A stretch of DNA of 64,000 nt from Desulfospira joergensenii DSM 10085 (GCF_000420085.1 NZ_ATUG01000001.1:2007223-2071222), one strand, 5' to 3'. Counted from the stretch's first letter, positions 7,672 through 17,432 are shown. The notes: generated by a model not told the origin, from the sequence alone. A program made the numbers and translations.

Positions 7672-9198
7672 TTAATCCTCGAGGGACACGTTTTTCAGAT
7701 AATAATCCTCTGCTGCCCTGGGCCGGTAATTCTTCACCTTGGTGGAGATGGCCTCAAAGGTCATGGGCTGGTAGAGGTAGATAAAGGGAGGGTTGTCCTG
7801 CATGTACTTCTGCAGTTCTTTATAGAGCTCGGCCCTCTCTTTTTCATCGGGCATGATTGCCACCTTGCCCAGGACCTCGTCAATTTTGGGATCACTCCAG
7901 GCGGAGTAGCTCTGCTTGAATCCGCCCAGGGTGCCTTCCAGGCGTTCAAGGGGCTCGCCCTCCCGGCAGGACCAGGAATCACCGAACATGGGGGGCAGTT
8001 CCTTTTTGGCTTCAAGCTCCCAGTACTTACCGGATTCCATGAGGGTGAGCTTCATGTCGATGCCCACATCGGCGAGATATCCCTGGATGGCCTCACAGAC
8101 CTGCTCGAACTGGGAATAGGCCCCTGTGGGAGCGGCCATCTCGATCTTAAATCCATCCGGGTATCCGGCTTCCTTGAGCAGGGCTTTGGCTTTTTCAGGA
8201 TAGTAGCCAAAGGGTTTCAACTGGGTATTGTAGCCCAGGTTGGAGGAAACGAAAAAACCGGTAAGGGGCTTTCCGTTCCCGTTGAACAGGGCATCGATGA
8301 TGGCGTCGATGTCCACGGCATAGTTCATGGCCTGGCGGACCAGGGGATTTTCCGTGGGCAGGCCCTTGCCTGAAGTCAGGTTGTTGAAGGTGATATAAAA
8401 GACCCGGTCCACGGGATATGCAACCACCTTGACATTGGGAACCCCGTTGAGCATGGCGGCCTCTTCGGAGCTTAACCGGGACACGATGTCCATTTCACCG
8501 GTTTTCACCGCTGCCATCCGGGTGGCGGACTCGCCGATGGGCCTGAAGATGACCTTGGCAACCTTGGGTTTTCCCGGTTCCCAATAGTCGGGGTTGGCCT
8601 CATAGACCAGGCGGTCCCCTTTTTTCCATTCCACGAACCGGAAAGGACCGGTCCCCACGGGATGATTGACAAATCCGTCTTCTCCCACCTCTTTCAGGTA
8701 CCCCTGGGGCACGATATTCCAGAAGTAGCTGATCTGCCTCAGGAGCAGGGGGGAGGGAGCGTCCAGTTTGAGTTTAATGGTGAAATCATCTATCTTTTCA
8801 ATCTCTTTGACAATGTCCCATTTTTTCCGCCAGGTAACGTCCTTGCCCTTGCCCCGGTTCCAGGAGAAGATCACCTGGTCTGCGTTGAAGTCTTCCCCAT
8901 TATGGAACTTCACCCCATGACGGAGCTTCATGGTATAGACCTTCCCGTCCTGGGAAACGGTCCAGCTCTCGGCCAGGGCCGGTTCGATCATGCCGTCGTC
9001 ATTGACCACCACCAGGGAGTTGTACAACCGCCATCCTGCATTGGATGCATTTCTGTCCGCGCCGTAACACAGGTCAAGGGAGTTGGGGGAACTGGTCAGG
9101 GCCACCCGGAGGGTTCCTTTGGGCTGGGCCATGGCAGTCCCGGCCATGAAAAACACCAGAGAGAAAACCGCCAAAATCCGAATCATCTGCTTCATCAT
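7672..9198 (-). CDS. Periplasmic solute-binding protein, family 5 (peptide/nickel type), Sec-exported
   Basis: 508 residues. The N-terminus (RILAVFSLVFFMAGTAMAQ) is a clear Sec signal peptide with AMA-Q cleavage. The mature part has family-5 landmarks: 'YTMKLRHGVKFHNGEDFNA', 'NHPVGTGPFRFVEWKKGDRL' and 'VRQAMNYAVDIDAI'. Either of the two leading ATG codons may start it; the second (9195) is better spaced from AAAGG. It would bind the substrate for permeases at 4092-5963. The ligand (peptide, modified amino acid, or metal chelate) cannot be told. It follows the TetR gene by 73 bp. Confidence 0.92.
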   Translation of the reverse strand: MMKQMIRILAVFSLVFFMAGTAMAQPKGTLRVALTSSPNSLDLCYGADRNASNAGWRLYNSLVVVNDDGMIEPALAESWTVSQDGKVYTMKLRHGVKFHNGEDFNADQVIFSWNRGKGKDVTWRKKWDIVKEIEKIDDFTIKLKLDAPSPLLLRQISYFWNIVPQGYLKEVGEDGFVNHPVGTGPFRFVEWKKGDRLVYEANPDYWEPGKPKVAKVIFRPIGESATRMAAVKTGEMDIVSRLSSEEAAMLNGVPNVKVVAYPVDRVFYITFNNLTSGKGLPTENPLVRQAMNYAVDIDAIIDALFNGNGKPLTGFFVSSNLGYNTQLKPFGYYPEKAKALLKEAGYPDGFKIEMAAPTGAYSQFEQVCEAIQGYLADVGIDMKLTLMESGKYWELEAKKELPPMFGDSWSCREGEPLERLEGTLGGFKQSYSAWSDPKIDEVLGKVAIMPDEKERAELYKELQKYMQDNPPFIYLYQPMTFEAISTKVKNYRPRAAEDYYLKNVSLED

Positions 9199-9271
9199 CT
9201 ACCTTTCCTTTCCATTAAAATTAATCTTGCCAAACAACCAAAAGGTACTTTATCTTTTCACCGGCCGAATC

Positions 9272-9874
9272 CTATACGTCTTCCCGGGACGCCTTCCCGG
9301 TCATGGTCATGAATCCGGCCAGAAGATCCTCAATCTCCATTTCCCCGTCCCGGAGCAGGGCCTGGAGAGCCACGCCCTGGAGTCCGGCAATAAAGCAGAC
9401 CGCCTCTGCCCGGTTGGTCTTTTTCTTGTGAAGTTGATTGAGCGCCGCCTCAAAGGCATCCACGAACCGATCATAGATGGCCTGACATTTTGTGATGACC
9501 GGCCCCCGGATACCGCTGAACTCGGCGGTCAGGGAAGACAGGCCGATGATGGAACTGGGCTCGTGGTTGAACCGGTCCAGGAAGATATCGGTGATTCCCC
9601 GGAGCAGCTCTTCATGGCTGGGATGCTCTTTTTCCAGAAATTCAATATACGGGTCAAAACTCCGGTTCAGAACGTCTATCACCTCGTCCAGGATGTCGGG
9701 TTTGGAGTTGTAATGATGGAATACCGCGCCCGTGGTCATACCGATGTGATAGGCAATATCCTGGATGGTGGTCTTATGATAGCCGAGCCGGGCAAACAGA
9801 TAGATAGCGGTTTCCAGAATCCGCTCCCGGGTGGCGATCCGCTTGGCTTCTTTTTTGTTTTTTGCCTCTGCCAT
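9272..9874 (-). CDS. TetR family transcriptional regulator of importer cluster 1
   Basis: 200 residues. The N-terminal helix-turn-helix reads 'TRERILETAIYLFARLGYHK' followed by TTIQDIAYHIGMTTGAVFHH, the classic TetR DNA-binding form. The C-terminal ligand domain is not assignable. It is the first gene of the leftward cluster 1. A perfect 19-bp palindrome lies 38 bp upstream of its start, so the protein probably represses its own gene and the importer until a ligand, perhaps the imported compound, is bound. Confidence 0.88.
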   Translation of the reverse strand: MAEAKNKKEAKRIATRERILETAIYLFARLGYHKTTIQDIAYHIGMTTGAVFHHYNSKPDILDEVIDVLNRSFDPYIEFLEKEHPSHEELLRGITDIFLDRFNHEPSSIIGLSSLTAEFSGIRGPVITKCQAIYDRFVDAFEAALNQLHKKKTNRAEAVCFIAGLQGVALQALLRDGEMEIEDLLAGFMTMTGKASREDV

Positions 9875-9911
9875 GTCTTCCGGTCCCCAAGAATTAATAG
9901 TTGAGTCTCAC

Positions 9912-9930
9912 TATCACATAGTATGTGATA
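9912..9930. promoter_or_regulatory. Palindromic operator upstream of the TetR gene
   Basis: TATCACAT-AGT-ATGTGATA is a perfect 8+3+8 inverted repeat, 38 bp upstream of the tetR start codon. Size, symmetry and position fit a TetR-family autoregulatory operator covering the promoter of importer cluster 1. Confidence 0.65.
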
Positions 9931-9969
9931 TGCGTAATGGCCATACCATGGACCCATAAAAAAATCAAC

Positions 9970-10010
9970 GAAGAAGTTTTCGAAAATGAAGAAGTTTTCG
10001 AAAATGAAGA
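9970..10010. repeat. 18-bp tandem repeat, 2.3 copies
   Basis: GAAGAAGTTTTCGAAAAT occurs at 9970-9987 and again, identically, at 9988-10005, followed by GAAGA. Each unit contains the palindrome TTTTCGAAAA. It lies between the divergent tetR gene and the gene at 10150. It may be a duplicated protein-binding site or a slippage product. Confidence 0.8.
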
Positions 10011-10149
10011 TCCATGTAATTTTTTTCATTCCGATGGTATAAGGTTCCACAAAAGCAGCTTGCCAGAATGCTGTTCTTCTGTAAAATTAGAATTGTGCTA
10101 GACGATTTAAAATTCAGTGTTAACCTCCCATTGAAAAGGAAACCAGATC

Positions 10150-10482
10150 ATGACAAACGTGGAAATTTTCGGCGGTATCTGCGGATTCACCACCCGGGTA
10201 AGTTCTGAAAAGCATAAAGGGTACAAGGCCTCTTTCCAATTGGAAAGCCAGTGCCCCAACTGGAAAAAAGTCAACGAGATCCTCGGCGGCAAGGAACTGG
10301 ACATCATGGCCGAACTGTTCAAGGACAAAGAGACCGGCACCGTCAATTCCCAGGTCATTGACCTGGCTTTGAGAACCATTCCCCATGTATCCTGTCCGGT
10401 GATCTCGGGCATTTTAAAGTCCCTGGAGGTCTGTGTGGGCCTGGCCCTTCCCAAGGATGCCAGCATCACCTTTGTGGAGTAA
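10150..10482 (+). CDS. Small conserved Cys protein (DUF6951-like)
   Basis: 110 residues beginning MTNVEIFGGICGFTT, with Cys also in 'ESQCPNWKKV' and 'HVSCPVISG', and ending in 'GLALPKDASITFVE'. This layout resembles small anaerobe proteins annotated DUF6951, which have no known function. The three conserved Cys suggest a metal site. AAGGAAACC lies upstream of the ATG. It is transcribed away from cluster 1 and followed by a hairpin at 10507-10532. Confidence 0.6.
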   Translation: MTNVEIFGGICGFTTRVSSEKHKGYKASFQLESQCPNWKKVNEILGGKELDIMAELFKDKETGTVNSQVIDLALRTIPHVSCPVISGILKSLEVCVGLALPKDASITFVE

Positions 10483-10788
10483 AACCTTCATTTTTCGAAC
10501 CGGTGCGAAGGCCGTTGAACAGACCGGCCTTCCTCTGCTGACTTGGACGGGGGATATGGAAACGGGGACACCGGCCTGGAACTGGGCCACTCCCCCCGGA
10601 ATCCATCGGAATTTTATTTTAAGGGCAGCTTTAGATCATCCAACTGAATTGAAAATCATTGCCCATGACAGCTGTTTGGATGTAAAGATGTTAAAGAGAC
10701 CCTTGAAGAAGGCCGAAGCTGGCTGAAGTAAAACGTAATGCATTGAAAAAAAAAAGCCCGGGCTCTCACATTAAGGAGAATTGAGCAC
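10483..10788 (+). other. Intergenic stretch with a GC-rich hairpin
   Basis: GAAGGCCG at 10507-10514 pairs with CGGCCTTC at 10525-10532. The stem lies 25 bases after the stop at 10482 but lacks a good T-run, so termination is uncertain. The rest shows no convincing gene; an open frame reaching 10726 begins inside the upstream gene and has biased, non-protein-like composition. AAGGAG at about 10773 is the likely ribosome binding site for the next gene. Confidence 0.5.
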
Positions 10789-11568
10789 ATGCCACGTGCC
10801 ATACTGTATACCTGCATACTGATAATACTTGCCTCTCCTCTCTTTGCGAAAACCATTCTGGTTCCGGTTGACAGCTATCCGCCGTTTCATATTTTCCCGG
10901 AAGACGGAGGGCCTCCTTATGGTGAAGTAATATCTATTCTGAAAGCGGTTGTTGATCATGTGAACCAAAAACATGGGTATGATTTCAAACTGAGGTTTAC
11001 CAGGAACACTCCCTTTAAACGCTGCCTGGGCATGATGAGGAAAGGGAAAGCCGATTTAATAGGCGGCCTCCTGAATAAGGAAGACAGGTGTAGCTACATG
11101 CATCTTTTAAAATACAAACCCAACTCCAACAAAATATTTCTCCTCCGTAAAAACGAATCAAATGATATTTTGAAGTTTGAAGATTTAAAAGGACAAAAGG
11201 TAGGTACAATTATCGGCTATGTCTATTTTAACCCATTTGACTCAGATGCTGAAATACGTAAAGACCCGGTTCCCAACCTTATCCTGTCCCTGGAAAAATT
11301 AAAACACCACCGATACAATGTTGCCATCTGTGCGGAAATGGAATGGAAGGCACTCCGGGAAAGCGACCCGGCATTTGCTTCAAATTTTAAAGAGGCAACT
11401 TATAAATACAGCAAACCCAATCCGGTCTATATCGGTATTTCAAAAAAATCCTGGCTGGGAAGAACCAAATACCTTGAAGCATTCAAAGAAATCGTTGAAG
11501 ATATGTATAAAAAAAATCAATTTATTGAAATTATACAAAATTTTTATAAAACCCTCGACGAAAAATGA
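10789..11568 (+). CDS. Periplasmic family-3-like solute-binding protein
   Basis: 259 residues. Signal peptide: ILYTCILIILASPLFAKT, probable cut after FA. The mature protein opens with a 'DSYPPFHIFPEDGGPPYGEV' segment and has 'FKRCLGMMRKGKADLIGGLL' and 'LKGQKVGTIIGYVY', the order expected of amino-acid-type binding proteins (SBP_bac_3). It is a lone gene with no permease or ATPase and is AT-richer than its neighbours. It may be a stand-alone periplasmic sensor subunit or an orphan receptor. A strong terminator follows. Confidence 0.75.
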   Translation: MPRAILYTCILIILASPLFAKTILVPVDSYPPFHIFPEDGGPPYGEVISILKAVVDHVNQKHGYDFKLRFTRNTPFKRCLGMMRKGKADLIGGLLNKEDRCSYMHLLKYKPNSNKIFLLRKNESNDILKFEDLKGQKVGTIIGYVYFNPFDSDAEIRKDPVPNLILSLEKLKHHRYNVAICAEMEWKALRESDPAFASNFKEATYKYSKPNPVYIGISKKSWLGRTKYLEAFKEIVEDMYKKNQFIEIIQNFYKTLDEK

Positions 11569-11656
11569 AATTCAAAGACAAGACCTGGACTGATGGAATA
11601 CTGGAAATATAGCGTAAAGATGTGCAGGCAAATCCCACAATTCTCAACGGTTTGAA

Positions 11657-11698
11657 GACAAAAGCCTTCACAGTTTCTTGTGAAGGCTTTTGTCTTTT
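11657..11698 (+). terminator. Strong rho-independent terminator
   Basis: GACAAAAGCCTTCACA pairs perfectly over 16 bp with TGTGAAGGCTTTTGTC around a 6-base loop and is followed by TTTT. It ends the transcript of the binding protein at 10789-11568 and separates it from the converging cluster 2. Confidence 0.92.
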
Positions 11699-11770
11699 CA
11701 GGCCCGGTTGAAAAGCCGGATAAGGAACAAGGGCTTTCAGCCGGACCGGTTTTTCAAAAAAAGATCCGGA

Positions 11771-13423
11771 TTATGTCCAGGACCAGTCCTGGATGTTCCA
11801 TGTCACGTCAGTCACATAGGGATTGACCTCATACCCCTTGAGACTGGCTTTTTTCCCGTAGATGAATACATAGGCAAAAATCGGAGCAAAGGGAACATCC
11901 TCGTGGAGGATCTCCTGGATCCGGTCATAGACCTGTTTCCGTTTTTTCATGTCGGAAATCAGTACCCCCTCTTCCAGAAGCTTGTCCAGTTCGGGATTTT
12001 CATACTGCACGTAATTGGATCCCACCCCGTCCTTTACCGGAATCTGCTTGGAGTGGCACCTTGCCGTATAGTCCGGATCCATTCCAACGGTGGGCTCCCA
12101 GCCCACCATGAGGGTGTCGAACTGGGATTTGGTGCAGAACTCGCCCCAGACCACGGATGCGGGCATGTTCTTGATTTCCATGTCCACGCCGATTTCCTTC
12201 CAGTTTGCCTGGACCATGGCCTGGGCCTGTTCCCTTGCCTTGGCTCCGGCAGTGGTGGACATGGTGAATTTAAGCTTGACCCCGTTTTTCTCCCGGATAC
12301 CGTCGGAACCGATTTTCCATCCTGCCCCTTCCAGCATCTCGGCGGCCTTCTGCAGGTTGAATCCCGGATCCTTGAGGTTGCTGTTATAGGCCCAGTGGCT
12401 GGGATGCAGATAGGACAAAGTTCTGGGCGGAAGTCCGTATTGGACGTCCTGGATCCACTTTTCCTTGTCACAGGCAAGATACAGGGCCTGACGGACGATT
12501 TTTTCCTTGAACTGGGGCTTGCCGCAGTTAAAGTAGATGAACTCCACCCAGGGCTGGGGGGTCTTCAAAGGGACCAGGTTGGCCAGGGTCTTGGACTCCT
12601 CATATCTTTCGGGTGGGATGCCGTGAAGGCCGAAAACGTCGATTTCACCGGTTTTAAACTGGGTGTAGGCCACGGTCTGGTCCGGAATGAACTTGTGGAC
12701 CACGGTTTCGATGGCCGGGGTCCCCCGGTGGTATGCATCATTTCTCTTGTAGATCATATGGCTGCCGGCCACCCGTTTGGTCAGCTTATAGGGTCCGGTG
12801 CCCACGGGTTTCATGTTAAAGGCGGCCGTATTGATGTCCGGGACCTTGGACAGGATATGATGGGGAACGATGTGCATCTTCTGCCAGGCCCAGGCAAAGG
12901 GGACAAAGGGCTTGGCCAGGCGGATTTCCACATTGGAGTCGTCTATGATTTTAAAATCGGAAATCAGGTCAAACCCGGACCGGGACCGGATGGCCACCTT
13001 GGGATTGATGATGGTCTGAAAGGTGAACTCCACGTCCTTGGCCGTGAACGGAGCCCCGTCATGCCATTTCACCCCTTTTTTCAATTCGATCTTCCAGAGT
13101 TTCCCGTCCTTGGAAATGCCCCCGTTTTCCAGTGTGGGAACCCGGACCGCCAGGTTGGGGATAAACTCTCCCTTGTGGTTCATGTCCCAGAGAGCATCAA
13201 ACATGCATGCCTCGGGAACTTCCTCGGTTCCGGAGTTTACATAGAGGAGCGGGTTAAAGTTGACAGGCTCCTGGGTCATCCCCACGATCACGCTTTTCTT
13301 GGCCGCCCATGCCGGGTCGGTGATTCCCAGCACACTGCCGGCGATCACAGCGGAAAAGCCGATATAACCCGTTGTCTTCATAAATTCCCTGCGTGTCAGA
13401 CCGGATGGTATAGAATCCTTCAT
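11771..13423 (-). CDS. Solute-binding protein, family 5, with a Tat signal
   Basis: About 550 residues from the ATG at 13423, preceded by AAGGGGG; a TTG two codons earlier is the alternative. The N-terminus contains LTRREFMKTTG, a twin-arginine motif, followed by a hydrophobic stretch and AWA-A. This predicts Tat export as a folded protein, unlike the Sec-type paralogue at 7672-9198. Family-5 marks include 'WKIELKKGVKWHDGAPFTA' and 'MKPVGTGPYKLTKRVAG'. It is the last gene of cluster 2 and should deliver the substrate, inferred to be a methylated amine or peptide-like compound. Confidence 0.9.
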   Translation of the reverse strand: MKDSIPSGLTRREFMKTTGYIGFSAVIAGSVLGITDPAWAAKKSVIVGMTQEPVNFNPLLYVNSGTEEVPEACMFDALWDMNHKGEFIPNLAVRVPTLENGGISKDGKLWKIELKKGVKWHDGAPFTAKDVEFTFQTIINPKVAIRSRSGFDLISDFKIIDDSNVEIRLAKPFVPFAWAWQKMHIVPHHILSKVPDINTAAFNMKPVGTGPYKLTKRVAGSHMIYKRNDAYHRGTPAIETVVHKFIPDQTVAYTQFKTGEIDVFGLHGIPPERYEESKTLANLVPLKTPQPWVEFIYFNCGKPQFKEKIVRQALYLACDKEKWIQDVQYGLPPRTLSYLHPSHWAYNSNLKDPGFNLQKAAEMLEGAGWKIGSDGIREKNGVKLKFTMSTTAGAKAREQAQAMVQANWKEIGVDMEIKNMPASVVWGEFCTKSQFDTLMVGWEPTVGMDPDYTARCHSKQIPVKDGVGSNYVQYENPELDKLLEEGVLISDMKKRKQVYDRIQEILHEDVPFAPIFAYVFIYGKKASLKGYEVNPYVTDVTWNIQDWSWT

Positions 13424-13485
13424 GTTCAAAACCCCCTTACAATAATTATGGTTGATGTCCGCCCCTCTGGAGCCGGGACAAACGG

Positions 13486-14397
13486 TTAATTGGACATTCT
13501 TAAACGCGGGTCCAGGGCGTCCCGTAAGCCGTCGCCCAGGAAATTAAAGCTCATCACCGTCAGGGTGATCATGATCCCGGGCAGGATGGCCAGCCAGGGC
13601 GAAAGGTCAAAATAGGCCTGGGCATTGGTCAGCATATTCCCCCAGCTGGCCAGGGGAGGCTGGATCCCGTACCCCAGAAAACTGATATAGGATTCCATGA
13701 GAACGGCATTGGCCACGTTCAGGGTGGCCGAGACCAGAACCGGGGCCATGGCATTGGGCAAAAGTTCCCGGAACATGATCCGTCCCCCGGAAGCGCCCAG
13801 GGCAAAGCTGGCCTCGATAAAATCCTGTTTTTTGATATACAGGATCTGGGCCCGGATGATGCGGGCCACCTCCATCCATGAGGTAAAGCCGATGATCAGG
13901 GCAATGGAAAGGACCGTGGGTGTGATGAATGCGGCCAGGATCAGGAGGAGGAAAACCTGGGGAAAGCAGAGGATGATGTCGGTGAACCGCATGAGGATAT
14001 TGTCGATTTTTCCTCCGTAGTACCCGGAGATCAATCCCACCAGCAGACCGGTGACAACGGTGGCAAACATGGCCGCGATTCCCACGATCAGACTGATCCT
14101 CCCCCCGTGGAGCAGCCTGGCCAGGGTGTCCCGTCCCATTTCATCGGTACCCAGGATAAAGTTGAAATCCGTGAAGGGCTGGATAAACCGCCGGGAAGTG
14201 TCGAGGTCCAGGGGATCATGGGAGGCGATCAAATCGGCAAAGACCGCGCTGATCAGCAGGGCCAGAACAATGCCTCCGCCGATCACGGCCAGCCTGTGGC
14301 CGGAAAACCTCCGCCACAGACGGTGGGTCTGGGATTCGTAGAATTCGGCAGAACCTTCTGCCCCGGATTCTGAAAGTTGTGGAAGATCGGTTCTCAT
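13486..14397 (-). CDS. Dipeptide-type ABC importer permease (DppC-like), cluster 2
   Basis: 303 residues. Features: a first helix near 37-55 (VIGGGIVLALLISAVFADL), the periplasmic 'FILGTDEMGRDTLARLLHGG' motif, further hydrophobic helices and an EAA loop 'IEASFALGASGGRIMFRELL'. It follows the DppB-like gene by 33 bp and precedes the binding protein. Permease order in this cluster is B then C in the direction of transcription. Confidence 0.92.
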   Translation of the reverse strand: MRTDLPQLSESGAEGSAEFYESQTHRLWRRFSGHRLAVIGGGIVLALLISAVFADLIASHDPLDLDTSRRFIQPFTDFNFILGTDEMGRDTLARLLHGGRISLIVGIAAMFATVVTGLLVGLISGYYGGKIDNILMRFTDIILCFPQVFLLLILAAFITPTVLSIALIIGFTSWMEVARIIRAQILYIKKQDFIEASFALGASGGRIMFRELLPNAMAPVLVSATLNVANAVLMESYISFLGYGIQPPLASWGNMLTNAQAYFDLSPWLAILPGIMITLTVMSFNFLGDGLRDALDPRLRMSN

Positions 14398-14430
14398 TTT
14401 CTTATCTGCATTCCTGTTTATTCCTCATCA

Positions 14431-15384
14431 TTACTCCAGGGCGATTCTCGGATCGAGAAAAGCGTTGATCAGATCGGCCGCAAGATTCCCGAGGATGACC
14501 GCAATGGCCGTAAACATCACCATGCCCATTAAAACGGGGTACTCCTTCATGGTCAGGGAATCCACAAAAAGCCGGCCCATCCCGGGCCAGCCGAAAATGG
14601 TCTCCGTGACCAGGGCTCCGCTGAAAAGCCAGGGCAGCTGGACCCCGGCAAGGGCGATCAAAGGGGCCAGGGCATTGGGAAGGGCGTGCCGGAACAGGAT
14701 CCTGGATCCCTTGATCCCCTTGGAACGGGCCGTCCGGATATAGTCCTGGTGAATGACCTCAAGAAAACTGGACCGGGTATACCGGCTCCACTGGGCCACC
14801 AATACCAGGGAGAGCACCACCGTGGGAAGCACCAGATGGCGCAGAAGATCGAGGATATCCTCGTCTCCGCCCAGGGTGAACATTCCGCCGGAAGGAAACC
14901 AGCCCAGCTTGAGGCTGAAGATGTATATGGCCATGAGCCCGAACCAGAATGTGGGAAAGGAGAGGGCCACCATGGCTCCGGTGGTGGCGAGATAATCAAA
15001 TACGGAATACCGTTTAAAGGCCCCCAGCATGCCGATACACATGCCGATGAGTATGGCGATACCCATGCCCGACCCCATGAGAAGAAAGGTGGCCGGAATT
15101 CTTTCCACGATCACGTCAAACACGGGCCTGCCCCCGAAAAAAGTGGTTCCCCAGTTTCCGGTAAACATTCCCCCGGCCCATTTGAAGTATTGGATATGCA
15201 CGGGCTGATCCAGGCCCAGGATGACCTTTATCTTTTCGATATCCTGGGCCGTGATGGAGGGATTTAAGGTATAGACGCTCAAGGGCCCCCCGGGAGCCAG
15301 GTGCATGATGGCAAAGGCGATGACCGATACCCCCAGGAGAAGGGGGATGGCCTGCAGACATCTTTTAATGATATAGTTGAACAA
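14431..15384 (-). CDS. Dipeptide-type ABC importer permease (DppB-like), cluster 2
   Basis: 317 residues with the standard opening MFNYIIKRCLQAIPLLLGVS, a short periplasmic domain carrying LGLDQPVHIQYFKW, and an EAA loop 'YIRTARSKGIKGSRILFRHA'. It ends with the DppB-type FLDPRIALE. It pairs with the permease at 13486-14397 and the ATPases at 15427-17431. Confidence 0.92.
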   Translation of the reverse strand: MFNYIIKRCLQAIPLLLGVSVIAFAIMHLAPGGPLSVYTLNPSITAQDIEKIKVILGLDQPVHIQYFKWAGGMFTGNWGTTFFGGRPVFDVIVERIPATFLLMGSGMGIAILIGMCIGMLGAFKRYSVFDYLATTGAMVALSFPTFWFGLMAIYIFSLKLGWFPSGGMFTLGGDEDILDLLRHLVLPTVVLSLVLVAQWSRYTRSSFLEVIHQDYIRTARSKGIKGSRILFRHALPNALAPLIALAGVQLPWLFSGALVTETIFGWPGMGRLFVDSLTMKEYPVLMGMVMFTAIAVILGNLAADLINAFLDPRIALE

Positions 15385-15426
15385 AAGCCGCTCCTAAAAA
15401 CATAAAATCAATAAATTCCTTTATAC

Positions 15427-16398
15427 TTACAATTTCAAATGGCATGCCACCAGCCGGTTCTCCTTCCCGATGGATCGTAGGAAGGGTTCTTCCTTGTCAC
15501 AGGGCTCAAACCGGTGGGGGCAGCGGGGGTGGAACCTGCATCCTGCAGGAGGGGTAATGGGTGAGGGCACGTCCCCTTTCAGGATCATCCGCTTTTTCTT
15601 AAATTCAGGATCGGGAACCGGGACCGCCGAAATAAGGGCCCTGCTGTAAGGGTGAAGGGGCTCGGCATAGAGGTCGGCGCTGGAGGCCTTTTCCACGATC
15701 TTTCCCAGGTACATCACCGCGATCTCATCGGAGATATGGCTGATGATGCTCAGGTCATGGGCGATGATGATATAGGCCAGACCCAGCTCCTCCTGGAGAT
15801 CTTTCATTAAATTGATGATCTGGGCCTGGATGGATACGTCCAGGGCGGACACGGGTTCATCGGCAATGATGAGCTCCGGATAGAGAGCCAGGGCCCGGGC
15901 AATTCCGATGCGCTGGCGCTGACCCCCGCTGAATTCATGGGGGTACCGCCGCATGGCCTCGGATGACAGCCCGACCTTGTTTAAAAGCCCTGAGATGATC
16001 TCCTCCATGTTTTTCTCATCGGCCAGTCCGTGGATCTCCAGGGGGGAGGCCAGAATCGACCCGATGGTATGCCGGGGGTTGAGTGAGGAAAAAGGATCCT
16101 GGAAGATCATCTGCATCTGGCGCCTCACCCTTTTCATCTCCGGCCGGGTCAGATCCGTGATGTTTTCCCCTTTAAAGAAGATCTGCCCCCCGGTGGGTTC
16201 GGTCAGCTTGAGAATGGTCTTGCCCGTGGTGGTTTTCCCGCACCCGGATTCTCCCACCAGGCCCAGGGTCCGGCCGGGCTTCACGCTCAGGCTGACTCCG
16301 TCAACGGCATGGACATGATCCCCGGACTTGAACAGGAACCCTGATTTTACGGGAAAATATTTCTTCAGCTCCCTGACTTCCAGGAGGGTTTCGGTCAT
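15427..16398 (-). CDS. Dipeptide-type ABC importer ATPase (DppF-like), cluster 2
   Basis: 323 residues from ATG 16398, chosen because AAGGGA precedes it and the longer frame overlaps the previous ATPase. Walker A is GESGCGKTT, the signature is [15 protein letters not shown] and Walker B is [12 protein letters not shown]. Three Cys in the C-terminal domain (GCRFHPRCP and C before DKEE) plus the final CHLKL complete the four-Cys set. It lies 19 bp after the DppD-like gene. Confidence 0.92.
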   Translation of the reverse strand: MTETLLEVRELKKYFPVKSGFLFKSGDHVHAVDGVSLSVKPGRTLGLVGESGCGKTTTGKTILKLTEPTGGQIFFKGENITDLTRPEMKRVRRQMQMIFQDPFSSLNPRHTIGSILASPLEIHGLADEKNMEEIISGLLNKVGLSSEAMRRYPHEFSGGQRQRIGIARALALYPELIIADEPVSALDVSIQAQIINLMKDLQEELGLAYIIIAHDLSIISHISDEIAVMYLGKIVEKASSADLYAEPLHPYSRALISAVPVPDPEFKKKRMILKGDVPSPITPPAGCRFHPRCPHRFEPCDKEEPFLRSIGKENRLVACHLKL

Positions 16399-16417
16399 GT
16401 GATTTCCCTTTTCATAA

Positions 16418-17431
16418 TTACTCCCTTGTCTGGTGCAGCCAGCACCGGACATAATGGCCGTTTTCAACGCAATAGAGTCCAGGCTTTTCCGATCGGCACC
16501 TTTCTTCTCTGAGATCGCACCGGTTATAGAATGCACACCCCCGGGGAAGGCGGCAGAGATTGGGCACCATTCCGGATATCTCCTGGAGCCGGGCCGAAGG
16601 GTCGATCCTGTTGATATTGGGAACCGACCGGAGCAGCCCCCGGGTATAGGGGTGGAGGGGATTTTTAAAAAGGGTTTTCACATCCGCCTCTTCAACGATC
16701 CTGCCGGCGTACATGACGGCCACCCGGTGTGCGGTTTCCGCAATCACCCCCAGGTCATGGGTGATCAAGAGGATGCTCGTATTAAACCGTTCCTGGAGGC
16801 TGAGCATGATATCAAGGATCTGGGCCTGGATGGTCACATCCAGGGCCGTTGTGGGTTCGTCTGCGATCAGCAGTTCCGGATCACAGGCCAGGGCCAGGGC
16901 AATCATGATTCTCTGGCGCATTCCGCCGGAAAGCTGGTGGGGATACTCCTTTGCCCGTTTCCGGGGCAGGGGAATCCCCACCATGTCCAGGAGTTCAACG
17001 GTCCGCTCCCGGGCCTGTTTCGGACTGAGCCCCAAATGGTTGACCATGACCTCATCGATCTGGAACCCGATGGAGAGCAGGGGATTGAGGGAGGTCATGG
17101 GCTCCTGGAAGATCATGGAGATGGACCGTCCCCGGATGGCGTTCATCTGATCTTCGGTCATCTTCAGCAGATCCTGATCCCTGAACAGGATCTGCCCGGA
17201 ATGATACTCGGCAGGGGGGACATCCAGCAGTTTTAAAATGGACAGGGCGGAAACGGTTTTCCCGCATCCGGATTCCCCCACCAGCCCCAGGGTCTCCCCA
17301 TGGCCGATATCGTAGGAAACGCCGTCAACCGCCTTGGCCAGTCCCTCTTTTACATGGAAATAGGTCTTCAGATTCCGAATGGAGAGAAGGCTCTCCCCGG
17401 GCGGCTCCGTTTTTTCAGTGGGGATCTCCAT
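16418..17431 (-). CDS. Dipeptide-type ABC importer ATPase (DppD-like), cluster 2
   Basis: 337 residues. Walker A is GESGCGKTV, the signature is [15 protein letters not shown] and Walker B is [12 protein letters not shown]. The C-terminal region has [15 protein letters not shown]. Its ATG lies 1 bp after the stop of the upstream flavoprotein gene, a sign of translational coupling between the enzyme and the importer. Confidence 0.92.
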   Translation of the reverse strand: MEIPTEKTEPPGESLLSIRNLKTYFHVKEGLAKAVDGVSYDIGHGETLGLVGESGCGKTVSALSILKLLDVPPAEYHSGQILFRDQDLLKMTEDQMNAIRGRSISMIFQEPMTSLNPLLSIGFQIDEVMVNHLGLSPKQARERTVELLDMVGIPLPRKRAKEYPHQLSGGMRQRIMIALALACDPELLIADEPTTALDVTIQAQILDIMLSLQERFNTSILLITHDLGVIAETAHRVAVMYAGRIVEEADVKTLFKNPLHPYTRGLLRSVPNINRIDPSARLQEISGMVPNLCRLPRGCAFYNRCDLREERCRSEKPGLYCVENGHYVRCWLHQTRE

Positions 17432-17432
17432 C

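Noticed and set aside
10433..10726. 97-codon open frame between the small Cys protein and the binding protein
   Set aside because: Begins inside the upstream gene in another frame, with Trp/Pro-rich non-protein composition.
11690..13489. 599-codon plus-strand open frame
   Set aside because: Antisense shadow of the Tat-type binding protein, whose signal peptide and family motifs are clear.
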